A stretch of DNA of 36,660 bases from SZUA-186 sp041552135 (GTDB lineage Bacteria > Pseudomonadota > Gammaproteobacteria > UBA9214): assembly GCA_041552135.1 (NCBI GenBank), contig JBFELL010000006.1:1-36660 (forward strand), read 5' to 3'. The position numbers were made by a program, and so were the translations under genes. The notes under the pieces are model-generated. The model made no database searches and was not told the origin of the DNA. It saw only the letters and a list, made by a program, of their open reading frames with translations. The stretch's first letter is position 1. Every line of letters begins with the position of its first letter. Below, in pieces: positions 8,266 to 15,572 of this stretch.

Positions 8266-9696
8266 TCAGCCCTTGATACAGAGCAGGGGCCTTAGCCGGG
8301 CGACCTTGCGGGCGAGTCCAGCGGCATCGGCGGCATCGACGACGGCATCCACGTCCTTGTAGGCGCCGGGGGCCTCCTCGGCGACGCCACGGTCCGACGG
8401 GCTGCGGATGAGGATACCGGCCTCATCAAGCTCATCGACCAGCTGGCGACCGCGCCAGCGTTTGCTGGCCTGGCGACGGCTCATGGCACGGCCCGCACCG
8501 TGGCAGGCCGAGGTGAATGACGTGGCCCTGTCGGAGCGGGTGCCGGTCAGGATGTGCGAGGCGGTGCCCATGGAGCCGCCGATGAGCACCGGCTGGCCGG
8601 CAGCCTGCAGGTCGTCCGGCAGTCCCGGGTGGCCGGGACCCCAGGCACGTGTTGCGCCCTTGCGGTGCACATAGAGTTCGCGCGGCTGCCCGTCGATGAC
8701 GTGCTCCTCGAGCTTGCAGGTGTTGTGTGACACGTCGTAGAGCAGTTCCAGTGTGGCCGAGGGGAGCACGCGCTCGAACACCCGGCGGGTCAGGTGCGTG
8801 ATGATCTGGCGGTTCGCCAGGGCGCAGTTGATGGCGGCACGCATGGCGCCGAGGTAGGCCTGGCCGGTATCCGAGTGTATCGGTGCGCAGGCCAGTTCAC
8901 GGTCGGGCAGAGTGATGCCGTGGCGCTGTGCCTCGATGACCATGGAACGCAGGAACTCGGTGCCGATCTGGTGGCCGAGACCACGCGAGCCGCAGTGGAT
9001 GCTGACCACGATATTGCCCTTCGCGAGGCCGAAGGCCGTGGCGGTTTCCGGGTCGAAGATCTCGCTAACCTCCTGCACCTCGAGATAGTGGTTGCCCGAG
9101 CCCAGGGTGCCCATTTCGTTACGCTGGCGCTTGCGGGCCTGTGCCGAGACGGTCTCCGGGCGGGCGCCATCCATGCAGCCGTGTTCCTCGACCCGGGCCA
9201 GGTCTGCACGCGTGCCCCAGCCGCGTTTGACGGCCCAGCGGGCGCCGCCGGTGAGCATGGCTTCCATGCCGGCGTCGTCCAGGTGGATGCGCCCGGTGCT
9301 GCCGACCCCGGCCGGGATCGAATGAAACAGGGCATCGGCCAGGCGTTTCCTGACCGGCTCGATGTCTGCACGGGTCAGGCCGGTGTGCAGGGTTCGAACA
9401 CCGCAGGAGATGTCGAAGCCGACACCGCCCGCGGAGATAACGCCGCCGGCGTCGGCATCGAAGGCCGCGACGCCGCCAATGGGGAAGCCGTAGCCCCAGT
9501 GTGCATCCGGCATGGCATAGGATGCCCTGACAATGCCCGGCAGCGCGGCCACGTTGCAGACCTGCTCGCGAACCTTCTCGTCCATCCCCTCTACCAGTTC
9601 CTCGCTGGCATAGAGGATACCGGGCACGCGCATGTCACCCTGTGGCTCGATATGCCACTCGTACTCCGAGATCCGGGTCAGTGTTGATGTGTCCAT
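8266..9696 (-). CDS. rtcB: RtcB RNA-splicing ligase
   Basis: This is the GTP- and Mn-dependent ligase that joins RNA 2',3'-cyclic phosphate or 3'-phosphate ends to 5'-OH ends in tRNA and rRNA repair. It has 476 residues, the normal long form. Metal and active-site residues are visible: Asp95 and Cys98 in GFDISCGVR, the GSGNHYLEV motif at 199-207, His234 in SIHCGSRGLGHQ, His324 in YDVSHN, and the His399 expected to be guanylylated in CHGAGRAMSRRQA. The ATG at 9696 follows a weak purine stretch. Its cofactor archease is encoded 217 bases upstream on the same strand, with a palindromic repeat in between. There is no rtcA or rtcR neighbour, so this is not the classical regulated rtcBA operon. Confidence 0.97.
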   Translation of the reverse strand: MDTSTLTRISEYEWHIEPQGDMRVPGILYASEELVEGMDEKVREQVCNVAALPGIVRASYAMPDAHWGYGFPIGGVAAFDADAGGVISAGGVGFDISCGVRTLHTGLTRADIEPVRKRLADALFHSIPAGVGSTGRIHLDDAGMEAMLTGGARWAVKRGWGTRADLARVEEHGCMDGARPETVSAQARKRQRNEMGTLGSGNHYLEVQEVSEIFDPETATAFGLAKGNIVVSIHCGSRGLGHQIGTEFLRSMVIEAQRHGITLPDRELACAPIHSDTGQAYLGAMRAAINCALANRQIITHLTRRVFERVLPSATLELLYDVSHNTCKLEEHVIDGQPRELYVHRKGATRAWGPGHPGLPDDLQAAGQPVLIGGSMGTASHILTGTRSDRATSFTSACHGAGRAMSRRQASKRWRGRQLVDELDEAGILIRSPSDRGVAEEAPGAYKDVDAVVDAADAAGLARKVARLRPLLCIKG

Positions 9697-9772
9697 GGTC
9701 TGGTGTTCTCGGGTAAGCAGCGTTGCTCTAGGGGCTTCAGTCTTTCAATCAAGTCTAGCCCATGGCTGTGAA

Positions 9773-9864
9773 GCTGCCGGATTACGGTCGTGGGCCTGAT
9801 GCGACCTGCTAATGCACGGGTCATCGCAGGTCAGGTTAGTTGCGTAGCGCCGTAATCCGACAGC
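9773..9864. repeat. CGGATTACG-type inverted repeat between archease and rtcB
   Basis: GCTGCCGGATTACGG (9773-9787) pairs with CCGTAATCCGACAGC (9850-9864) with one mismatch in fifteen. Inside the loop, GACCTGC (9803-9809) pairs perfectly with GCAGGTC (9826-9832), so the region can form a two-tier stem. No T run follows on the minus strand, so it is not an obvious terminator for archease. Intergenic palindromes built around CGGATTACG are, from memory, scattered in many proteobacterial genomes. Confidence 0.75.
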
Positions 9865-9913
9865 GGCAATCGAAAGCCAGCGGGTGCCGGGTAAGCGCAT
9901 GATACATCACCGG

Positions 9914-10324
9914 CTAGACATCAATCACACACTGCGCATGCCAGGTGCCGGCGCTATCCTGGTGGACCCGCAGGGCGGTGAAGGTGGCGCCCTTGGGTTC
10001 GGCCGCGGGCTGGTGACGCGCCACATCGACGGACTCGCCGCGGGCCGTGCCCTGCAGGCAGTTGCCTGCCAGTGTTACGCGGAATTCGCGGAACAGCATT
10101 TTGCGGGTCGCCATCTCGTAGATCACGGCATTCAGCCAGTCCACCAGCAGGAGTTCGGGATCCGGCGCGCTGCAGTTCAGACTGACGGAGGTATCGGCTG
10201 CCACGCTTGCCGGGTCGGTTACCACGGCTGTCAGGGCAACGGCCGCCTGTTCGAAGGCGGCTGCGAGGTCGGGTCCGCTGCCATGGACGCCGATATCGGC
10301 CTGGTGATCGAAGTGCTGCCACAT
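9914..10324 (-). CDS. Archease, RtcB activator
   Basis: This protein of 136 residues has the archease signature: the N-terminal FDHQADIGVHGSG segment with the conserved HxAD, the central LLVDWLNAVIYEMATRK helix, a GES segment, and the C-terminal CVIDV with the conserved aspartate. Archeases help RtcB turn over by promoting guanylylation of the ligase and widening its nucleotide use. The ATG at 10324 gives the usual family length; the reading frame stays open further upstream, but that sequence shows no homology. It is transcribed towards rtcB, 217 bases downstream, and is the first gene of the minus-strand block. No clear promoter was recognised upstream. Confidence 0.92.
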   Translation of the reverse strand: MWQHFDHQADIGVHGSGPDLAAAFEQAAVALTAVVTDPASVAADTSVSLNCSAPDPELLLVDWLNAVIYEMATRKMLFREFRVTLAGNCLQGTARGESVDVARHQPAAEPKGATFTALRVHQDSAGTWHAQCVIDV

Positions 10325-10581
10325 ACTAGCGTTCCCGACTGTTTCACACTCCGGGGGTGTTGGCACTGGCCTGCCCGGGCAGGCGGTGGTCGTGCAGGCA
10401 ATCCATGCTGCATGATACGCAATCATTCCGCGCTCTGGCATGCCGGCACCCCGTGCAACACGGCAGATGATCGCCGGTTTTGAAACGTCCACTGTGCTCG
10501 AGGGCAAGGCAGAAAACAATGTCCGGCCCGGGCCTATTTCCATAGGCCCCGACCGGAAATGCCCCTGTAGGGAACGGGTGC
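10325..10581. other. Divergent spacer between archease and tRNA-fMet
   Basis: I see no gene in this stretch. It separates the minus-strand archease start from the promoter of the plus-strand initiator tRNA. It holds one perfect hairpin, GGGCCTAT (10530-10537) paired with ATAGGCCC (10542-10549) around a four-base loop and without a T run. The minus-strand promoter of the archease-rtcB block is expected here but could not be picked out with confidence. Confidence 0.5.
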
Positions 10582-10610
10582 TTGAAATGGCGTGGCGCAG
10601 CGGCTACACT
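10582..10610 (+). promoter_or_regulatory. Sigma-70 promoter of the initiator tRNA
   Basis: TTGAAA (10582-10587) and TACACT (10605-10610) are separated by 17 bases. Each hexamer differs from consensus at two positions or fewer. Transcription would begin near 10617, about seven bases before the mature tRNA 5' end, leaving a very short leader for RNase P to remove. Confidence 0.75.
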
Positions 10611-10623
10611 TGCCGGCCGTTGA

Positions 10624-10700
10624 TGCGGGGTGGAGCAGTCTGGCAGCTCGTCGGGCTCATAACCCGAAGGTCGCAGGTTCAAATCCTGCCCCCGCTACCA
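10624..10700 (+). tRNA. Initiator tRNA-fMet (CAT anticodon)
   Basis: The 77-base cloverleaf has an encoded CCA (10698-10700). Initiator hallmarks are the three G-C pairs in the anticodon stem (TCGGG/CCCGA flanking CTCATAA), the A11-U24 pair in the D stem (GAGC/GCTC), and an unpaired end at position 1-72. Here the end is U1 (10624) against U72 (10696), rather than the usual C1/A72 of bacterial initiators; pairs 2-71 to 7-66 are all intact. Placement just before rimP matches the metY position in E. coli. It has its own promoter and terminator. Confidence 0.97.
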
Positions 10701-10711
10701 ACCTTTAAGGG

Positions 10712-10731
10712 CCCCGGTTCGGGGTTTTTTT
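10712..10731 (+). terminator. Intrinsic terminator after tRNA-fMet
   Basis: CCCCG (10712-10716) pairs with CGGGG (10720-10724) around a three-base loop and is followed by seven Ts (10725-10731). It lies eleven bases after the CCA end, so the tRNA is mainly a monocistronic transcript, with any readthrough entering rimP. Confidence 0.9.
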
Positions 10732-10811
10732 GCTTACAGGGATGCAGGCAGGTTGGGACAGGCACGGTAGCGGGAGTGATGTCCGGGCCGCCGTGTCCAC
10801 GACACGGCCGA

Positions 10812-10840
10812 TTGGGCGGAGTATGGTGGTTTGCTATACT
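10812..10840 (+). promoter_or_regulatory. Promoter of the rimP-nusA-infB operon
   Basis: A weak -35 TTGGGC (10812-10817) lies 17 bases from a good -10 TATACT (10835-10840). The -10 is preceded by TG one base upstream, giving an extended -10. Transcription would start near 10847, leaving a leader of about 70 bases that contains the terminator-like hairpin at 10871-10891. Confidence 0.65.
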
Positions 10841-10870
10841 TCAGCGGTATAAATTTCGGAGTTCATGGAG

Positions 10871-10891
10871 TGGGCCTTTGGCCCATTTTTT
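10871..10891 (+). terminator. Terminator-like attenuator in the rimP leader
   Basis: TGGGCC (10871-10876) pairs perfectly with GGCCCA (10880-10885) around TTT and is followed directly by six Ts. It is between the operon promoter and the rimP start (10918), so complete termination would silence the operon. Partial termination, for example modulated by NusA, which autoregulates this operon in E. coli, is the natural reading. Confidence 0.8.
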
Positions 10892-10917
10892 GTTTCCGGC
10901 GCAGGGCGCAGGACAGT

Positions 10918-11376
10918 ATGAAGCAGGACCCGTTACATATCGGCGAGATGCTGGAGCCGGCCATCGAGTCACTCGGCTATGACCTCGTCGGGGTGGAATA
11001 CCGCAGCGGCGGTCAGGGTGGTGGATTGCTGCGGGTGTACATCGACAGTGAGCAGGGCATTACGGTGGATGACTGCCAGAAGGTCAGCTACCAGGTCAGC
11101 GGTGTGCTGGATGTGAATGATCCGATCCCGGGGCACTACACGCTGGAGGTGTCCTCGCCCGGCATGGATCGTCTGCTGTTTCGGCCGGATGACTACCGGC
11201 GCTTTGCCGGCAGCCTGGTAAAGCTGCGGCTGGCGTACCCCGTGGAGGGGCGCCGCAAGTTCACGGGCCGCCTGCAGGGGCTGGAAGACGGCAAGGTCCT
11301 GCTGGAGATGGACGGGGAGCAGGTCAGCCTGCCGCTTGACCAGGTGGAACAGGCGCGTCTGGTGCCGGAATACTGA
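10918..11376 (+). CDS. rimP: Ribosome maturation factor RimP
   Basis: RimP is a small cytosolic factor needed for 30S subunit assembly. This one has 152 residues, normal for the family. It shows the GYDLVGVEY segment near residue 20, the DDCQKVSYQVSGVLD helix, the strongly conserved YTLEVSSPGMDRLL motif near residue 77, and a C-terminal SH3-like domain. ATG 10918 is chosen because it follows an AGGA site and begins at the family's usual N-terminus; the frame is open upstream into the leader. It is the first protein gene of the operon, with nusA 24 bases later. Confidence 0.96.
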   Translation: MKQDPLHIGEMLEPAIESLGYDLVGVEYRSGGQGGGLLRVYIDSEQGITVDDCQKVSYQVSGVLDVNDPIPGHYTLEVSSPGMDRLLFRPDDYRRFAGSLVKLRLAYPVEGRRKFTGRLQGLEDGKVLLEMDGEQVSLPLDQVEQARLVPEY

Positions 11377-11400
11377 ACGCTGTATCTGGAGGTTTCAGGA

Positions 11401-12936
11401 ATGGATAAAGAGATCTTGCTCGTTGTGGATGCCGTTTCGAACGAGAAGGGTATCGACAAGGAGATTATCTTCGAGGCAATCGAGGCGGCGCTGGCAACGG
11501 CGACCCGCAAGCGCCATGGTGGCGAGATCGACGCACGTGTGGCCATCGACCGCGAGACCGGCGAATACGACACCTTCCGTCGCTGGCAGGTGATCGACGA
11601 GACCCTGGCGGAAGGCGCGGACGAGGATGACGAGGACGTGCTTCGTTTCGAACACCCTGAGCGCCAGATCACGCTGGCGGCGGCGCAGCTCGACAACCCG
11701 GATATCCAGCACGGCGACTTCATCGAGGAGCCGATCGAGTCAGTCGGTTTCGGCCGAATCGGGGCACAGACCGCGAAACAGGTCATTGTGCAGAAGGTGC
11801 GCGAGGCAGAGCGGGCCCAGGTGGTCGATGCCTACAAGGACAGGGTCGGCGACCTGGTGACCGGCATCGTCAAGCGCGTTGAGCGCGGCAATGTCTTTCT
11901 CGACCTTGGCAGCAATGCCGAGGCCATCATCACGCGCGAGGAGATGATCCCGCGCGAGGCCGTACGTCCCGGCGACCGTCTGCGCGGCTACCTCAAGGAG
12001 GTGCGTGCCGAGCAGCGCGGGCCGCAGCTGTTCATCAGCCGCGTGGCCCCCGAGTTCCTGGTCGAACTGTTCAAGCTGGAAGTGCCGGAAGTCGGCCAGG
12101 ACCTCATCGAGATCCTGGCGGCCGCGCGCGACCCCGGCCTGCGTGCCAAGATTGCGGTCAAGACCAATGACCCGCGGATCGACCCGGTGGGTGCCTGTGT
12201 CGGCATGCGTGGCTCGCGCGTGCAGACGGTATCGACCGAGCTGTCCGGCGAGCGCGTCGACATCATTCTCTGGGACGATAACCCGGCGCAGTTCGTCATC
12301 AACGCCATGTCGCCGGCCGAGGTGTCGTCGATTGTCGTTGACGAGGACACCGACACGATGGACATCGCCGTCAGCGAGGAGCAGCTGTCACAGGCAATCG
12401 GTCGCGGCGGCCAGAACGTGCGCCTTGCCAGCCAGCTGACCGGCTGGGAACTCAATGTCATGGACGAGGCCCAGGCGGAAGAGAAGAGCGAGGCCGAGAT
12501 GCTGGAGCTGCAGACCCTGTTCAGCCAGCAGCTCGACGTTGATGCCGAGGTGGCTGCCATTCTCGTCCAGGAGGGTTTTTCCAGCATCGAGGAAATCGTC
12601 TACGTGCCGCAGAGCGAGCTGCTGGCCATCGAGGAGTTCGAGGAAGATATCGTCGAGGAGCTGCGTGGCAGGGCGCGTGACGTGCTGCTGACCCAGGCCA
12701 TCATCAAGGAAGAGAAACTCGGTGATGTCGAGCCGGCGCAGGATCTGCTCGAGATGGACGGCATGGACAGGGAGCTGGCCTATGAGCTGGCCGGCCGCGA
12801 AATCATCACCATGGAAGACCTCGCCGAGCAGGCCATCGATGACCTCATGGAAATCGACGGCATGGACGAGGAGCGGGCCGGTGCGCTCATCATGACAGCG
12901 CGTGCGCCATGGTTTGCCGAAGAGGCGCAGGACTAA
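11401..12936 (+). CDS. nusA: Transcription termination/antitermination factor NusA
   Basis: NusA binds RNA polymerase and nascent RNA and controls pausing, termination and antitermination. The 511-residue protein has the complete gammaproteobacterial layout: an RNAP-binding N-terminal domain (1-125), an S1 domain starting near GDLVTGIVKRVERGNVFLDLG (about 138), two KH domains (SVGACVGMRGSRVQ at about 260 and AIGRGGQNVRLA at about 332), and two acidic C-terminal repeats with the related sequences LLEMDGMD and LMEIDGMD. A GGAGG-type site precedes ATG 11401. In E. coli NusA represses its own operon; the hairpin at 10871-10891 is a plausible target. Confidence 0.98.
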   Translation: MDKEILLVVDAVSNEKGIDKEIIFEAIEAALATATRKRHGGEIDARVAIDRETGEYDTFRRWQVIDETLAEGADEDDEDVLRFEHPERQITLAAAQLDNPDIQHGDFIEEPIESVGFGRIGAQTAKQVIVQKVREAERAQVVDAYKDRVGDLVTGIVKRVERGNVFLDLGSNAEAIITREEMIPREAVRPGDRLRGYLKEVRAEQRGPQLFISRVAPEFLVELFKLEVPEVGQDLIEILAAARDPGLRAKIAVKTNDPRIDPVGACVGMRGSRVQTVSTELSGERVDIILWDDNPAQFVINAMSPAEVSSIVVDEDTDTMDIAVSEEQLSQAIGRGGQNVRLASQLTGWELNVMDEAQAEEKSEAEMLELQTLFSQQLDVDAEVAAILVQEGFSSIEEIVYVPQSELLAIEEFEEDIVEELRGRARDVLLTQAIIKEEKLGDVEPAQDLLEMDGMDRELAYELAGREIITMEDLAEQAIDDLMEIDGMDEERAGALIMTARAPWFAEEAQD

Positions 12937-12951
12937 GGGGTACCACAGGCA

Positions 12952-15513
12952 ATGACAGATGTAACGGTAAAGCAATTTGCTGAAGTCGTCGGCGTTCCGT
13001 CCGACCGGCTGCTTGCCCAGCTGGTCGAGGCCGGCATGGAAATCGATGATGTCAACGCGACCATCAGCGAAACCCAGAAAAGCCAGTTGCTCGATTTTCT
13101 GCGCGAGAGTCACGGCAAGCGCGGCGCGCCGGCCACGGGCAGCGCGCCGAAAAAGATCACGCTGAAGCGCAAGATGCACAGCGAGCTGCATACCACCGTG
13201 CCGGCTGCGCGCAGCCCGGCCGGCAGGCCCACCGCGCGCGGCCCGCGCACGGAAAGCAAGACCGTTAACGTCGAGGTGCGCAAGAAGCGGACCTATGTCA
13301 AGCGTGCGGACCTGCTGGCCGAGGAGCAGGAGCGGCAGGAGGCGGAGGCCGCCGAGAAGGCGCGTATCGAGGCCGAGGAGCAGGCGCGCCTGGATGCGGC
13401 CCGCAAGGAAAAGGAGGCCACCCGCCAGGCGGAGGAGCAGAAGCGCGCCGAGGAGGAGTCCCGTCTGAAGGCCGAGGCCGAGGCACGGAAAAAGGCCGCC
13501 GATGAGGCACGCCAGCAGTCGCTGGCCGAGGCCGAGGCGAGAAAGAAGGCCGCCGAGGATGGTCGCCAGAAGAAGCCGGCGGAGGGCGAGCGCAAGGGCA
13601 GGCGTGGCGATGACAAGGCCACCCGCTACGGTCGCCAGGAACTGCACGTCGCGGCCGACAAGAGCGGTCGCCGCAAGAAGAAAACGAAACACCAGCGCCG
13701 GGTCACCATCACGCGCACCACCGAGCACGGCTTCGAACGGCCGACGGCGCCGGTGGTCCACGAAGTGGGCATCCCCGAGAACATCTCCGTCTCCGAACTG
13801 GCGCAGAAGATGTCGATGAAGGCCGCCGATGTCATCATGGCCATGATGAAGATGGGGGTCATGGCCACTATCAACCAGGTCATCGACCAGGACACCGCCA
13901 CGCTGGTGGTCGAGGAAATGGGGCATGTTGCCAGGCCTGTGCGCGAAGACCAGCTGGAAGTGGAGCTCGAACAGCAGATCAAGGAGGTCAAGGGCGAGCG
14001 TGTGCCGCGCCCGCCAGTGGTCACCATCATGGGTCATGTCGACCACGGCAAGACCTCGCTGCTGGACCATATTCGCACCACCCGGGTGGCCGAGGGCGAG
14101 GCCGGCGGCATCACCCAGCACATCGGCGCCTACCACGTCGAGACGCCCAAGGGCGTAATCAGTTTCCTGGATACCCCGGGCCATGCCGCCTTCACGGCGA
14201 TGCGCGCCCGCGGCGCACAGGTCACGGACATCGTGATCCTGGTGGTTGCCGCCGATGACGGCGTCAAGCCGCAGACCCAGGAGGCGGTCCAGCATGCGCG
14301 TGCCGCCGGTGTGCCGCTGGTCATCGCGATCAACAAGATCGACAAGCCCGAGGCCGATCCGGAGCGCGTCAAGAACGAACTCGCCGCGCTGGAAGTGATA
14401 CCGGAAGACTGGGGCGGCGATACCCAGTTCGTCCCCGTGTCCGCCAAGACCGGCGAGGGCATCGACGCATTGCTCGATGCCCTGTTGCTGCAGTCGGAAA
14501 TGCTCGAACTGACGGCCGTCGAGGAATGCCCGGCCACCGGCATCGTGGTCGAGTCCAGTCTCGACAAGGGGCGTGGCGCGGTTGCCACGATCCTGGTGCA
14601 GAACGGCATCCTGCATCGTGGCGACCTGATTCTGACAGGGCAGGAGTACGGCCGGGTGCGCGCCATGTTCGACGAGAACGGCAAGCAGATAGACGCCGCC
14701 GGCCCCAGCATGCCGGCGCAGGTGCTTGGCCTTTCATCCGTGCCGAATGCCGGCGACGAGGTCATCGCCATCGCCGACGAGCGCCGCGCCCGCGAGCTGG
14801 CGGAAATGCGTCAGGAGCGTTCGCGTGACCAGCGCCTGGCCACACAGCAGCAGGCCCGGCTGGAAGACGTGTTTTCCCAGGTCGGTGACGGCAAGGCCGC
14901 GAGCCTGAATATCGTCCTCAAGGCGGACGTGCAGGGCAGCGCCGAGGCGTTACGGGATGCACTGGTCAATGTCACGTCAGACGAGACGGAAGTGAGGGTC
15001 AAGGTGGTGTCCAGCGGTGTCGGTGGCATCAACGAGTCCGACGTCAACCTGGCGGTTGCCTCCAACGCCATCATTATCGGTTTCAACGTGCGTGCCGATG
15101 TTTCGTCACGGCGCCTGATCGAGGAGAATGCGGTCGACGTCAAGTACTACAGTGTCATCTACAACGCGATCGACGACGTCAAGAAGGCCGTCAGCGGCAT
15201 GCTGTCTCCCGTGCTCAGGGAGGAAATCATCGGTCTGGCCGAGGTCAAGGAAGTATTCCGCTCCCGCAAGCTCGGCGACATCGCCGGCTGCATCGTCATG
15301 GAGGGCGTTGTGCGCCGCAATGCGCCGATCCGTGTCCTGCGCGACAACGTCGTCATCTTCGAGGGCGAACTGGAGTCACTGCGCCGTTTCAAGGATGACG
15401 TCAACGAGGTGCGTGCCGGTACCGAGTGCGGCATCGGCGTGAAGAACTACAGCGTCAGCGAAGGCGACCAGATCGAGGTGTTCGAGCGCGTGGAAGTCGC
15501 GCGCGAGCTGTAG
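12952..15513 (+). CDS. infB: Translation initiation factor IF-2
   Basis: IF-2 is the GTPase that brings fMet-tRNA to the 30S subunit and promotes subunit joining. The protein has 853 residues: an IF2N domain at 1-50, a long charged Lys/Glu/Ala-rich helical linker (about 105-230), a second IF2N-like segment, and the G domain with GHVDHGKTS at residues 361-369, DTPGHAAF and NKID. The C-terminal domains that bind the formyl-methionyl tRNA end follow. The charged linker is low-complexity but normal for IF-2. It lies 15 bases after nusA. A palindromic repeat sits immediately after its stop. Confidence 0.98.
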   Translation: MTDVTVKQFAEVVGVPSDRLLAQLVEAGMEIDDVNATISETQKSQLLDFLRESHGKRGAPATGSAPKKITLKRKMHSELHTTVPAARSPAGRPTARGPRTESKTVNVEVRKKRTYVKRADLLAEEQERQEAEAAEKARIEAEEQARLDAARKEKEATRQAEEQKRAEEESRLKAEAEARKKAADEARQQSLAEAEARKKAAEDGRQKKPAEGERKGRRGDDKATRYGRQELHVAADKSGRRKKKTKHQRRVTITRTTEHGFERPTAPVVHEVGIPENISVSELAQKMSMKAADVIMAMMKMGVMATINQVIDQDTATLVVEEMGHVARPVREDQLEVELEQQIKEVKGERVPRPPVVTIMGHVDHGKTSLLDHIRTTRVAEGEAGGITQHIGAYHVETPKGVISFLDTPGHAAFTAMRARGAQVTDIVILVVAADDGVKPQTQEAVQHARAAGVPLVIAINKIDKPEADPERVKNELAALEVIPEDWGGDTQFVPVSAKTGEGIDALLDALLLQSEMLELTAVEECPATGIVVESSLDKGRGAVATILVQNGILHRGDLILTGQEYGRVRAMFDENGKQIDAAGPSMPAQVLGLSSVPNAGDEVIAIADERRARELAEMRQERSRDQRLATQQQARLEDVFSQVGDGKAASLNIVLKADVQGSAEALRDALVNVTSDETEVRVKVVSSGVGGINESDVNLAVASNAIIIGFNVRADVSSRRLIEENAVDVKYYSVIYNAIDDVKKAVSGMLSPVLREEIIGLAEVKEVFRSRKLGDIAGCIVMEGVVRRNAPIRVLRDNVVIFEGELESLRRFKDDVNEVRAGTECGIGVKNYSVSEGDQIEVFERVEVAREL

Positions 15514-15518
15514 CAGTG

Positions 15519-15560
15519 GGGACAGACCCCGTTTTTCCGAGGAAAAACGGGGTCTGTCCC
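15519..15560. repeat. Perfect 20-bp palindrome of the GGGGACAG family between infB and rbfA
   Basis: Arms at 15519-15538 and 15541-15560 are perfect reverse complements around GA. The arm begins GGGACAGACCCC and continues with a T-rich stretch. It fills nearly the whole 59-base infB-rbfA spacer and ends 12 bases before the rbfA ATG, close to its ribosome site. It shares GGGGACAGACCCC with the element at 30473-30515, and the GGGGACAG core with the array at 4198-4394. There is no T tail, so it should not terminate transcription strongly, but an RNA hairpin this stable inside an operon could affect mRNA processing or rbfA translation. Confidence 0.93.
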
Positions 15561-15572
15561 GGATAATTCCCA

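Noticed and set aside
9884..10483. 199-codon plus-strand frame
   Set aside because: It is the complement of the archease gene, whose motifs and pairing with rtcB decide the strand.
12388..14616. 742-codon open frame on the minus strand
   Set aside because: Antisense to nusA and infB, which are unmistakable; low-complexity His/Leu/Arg/Gly-rich translation with no motif.
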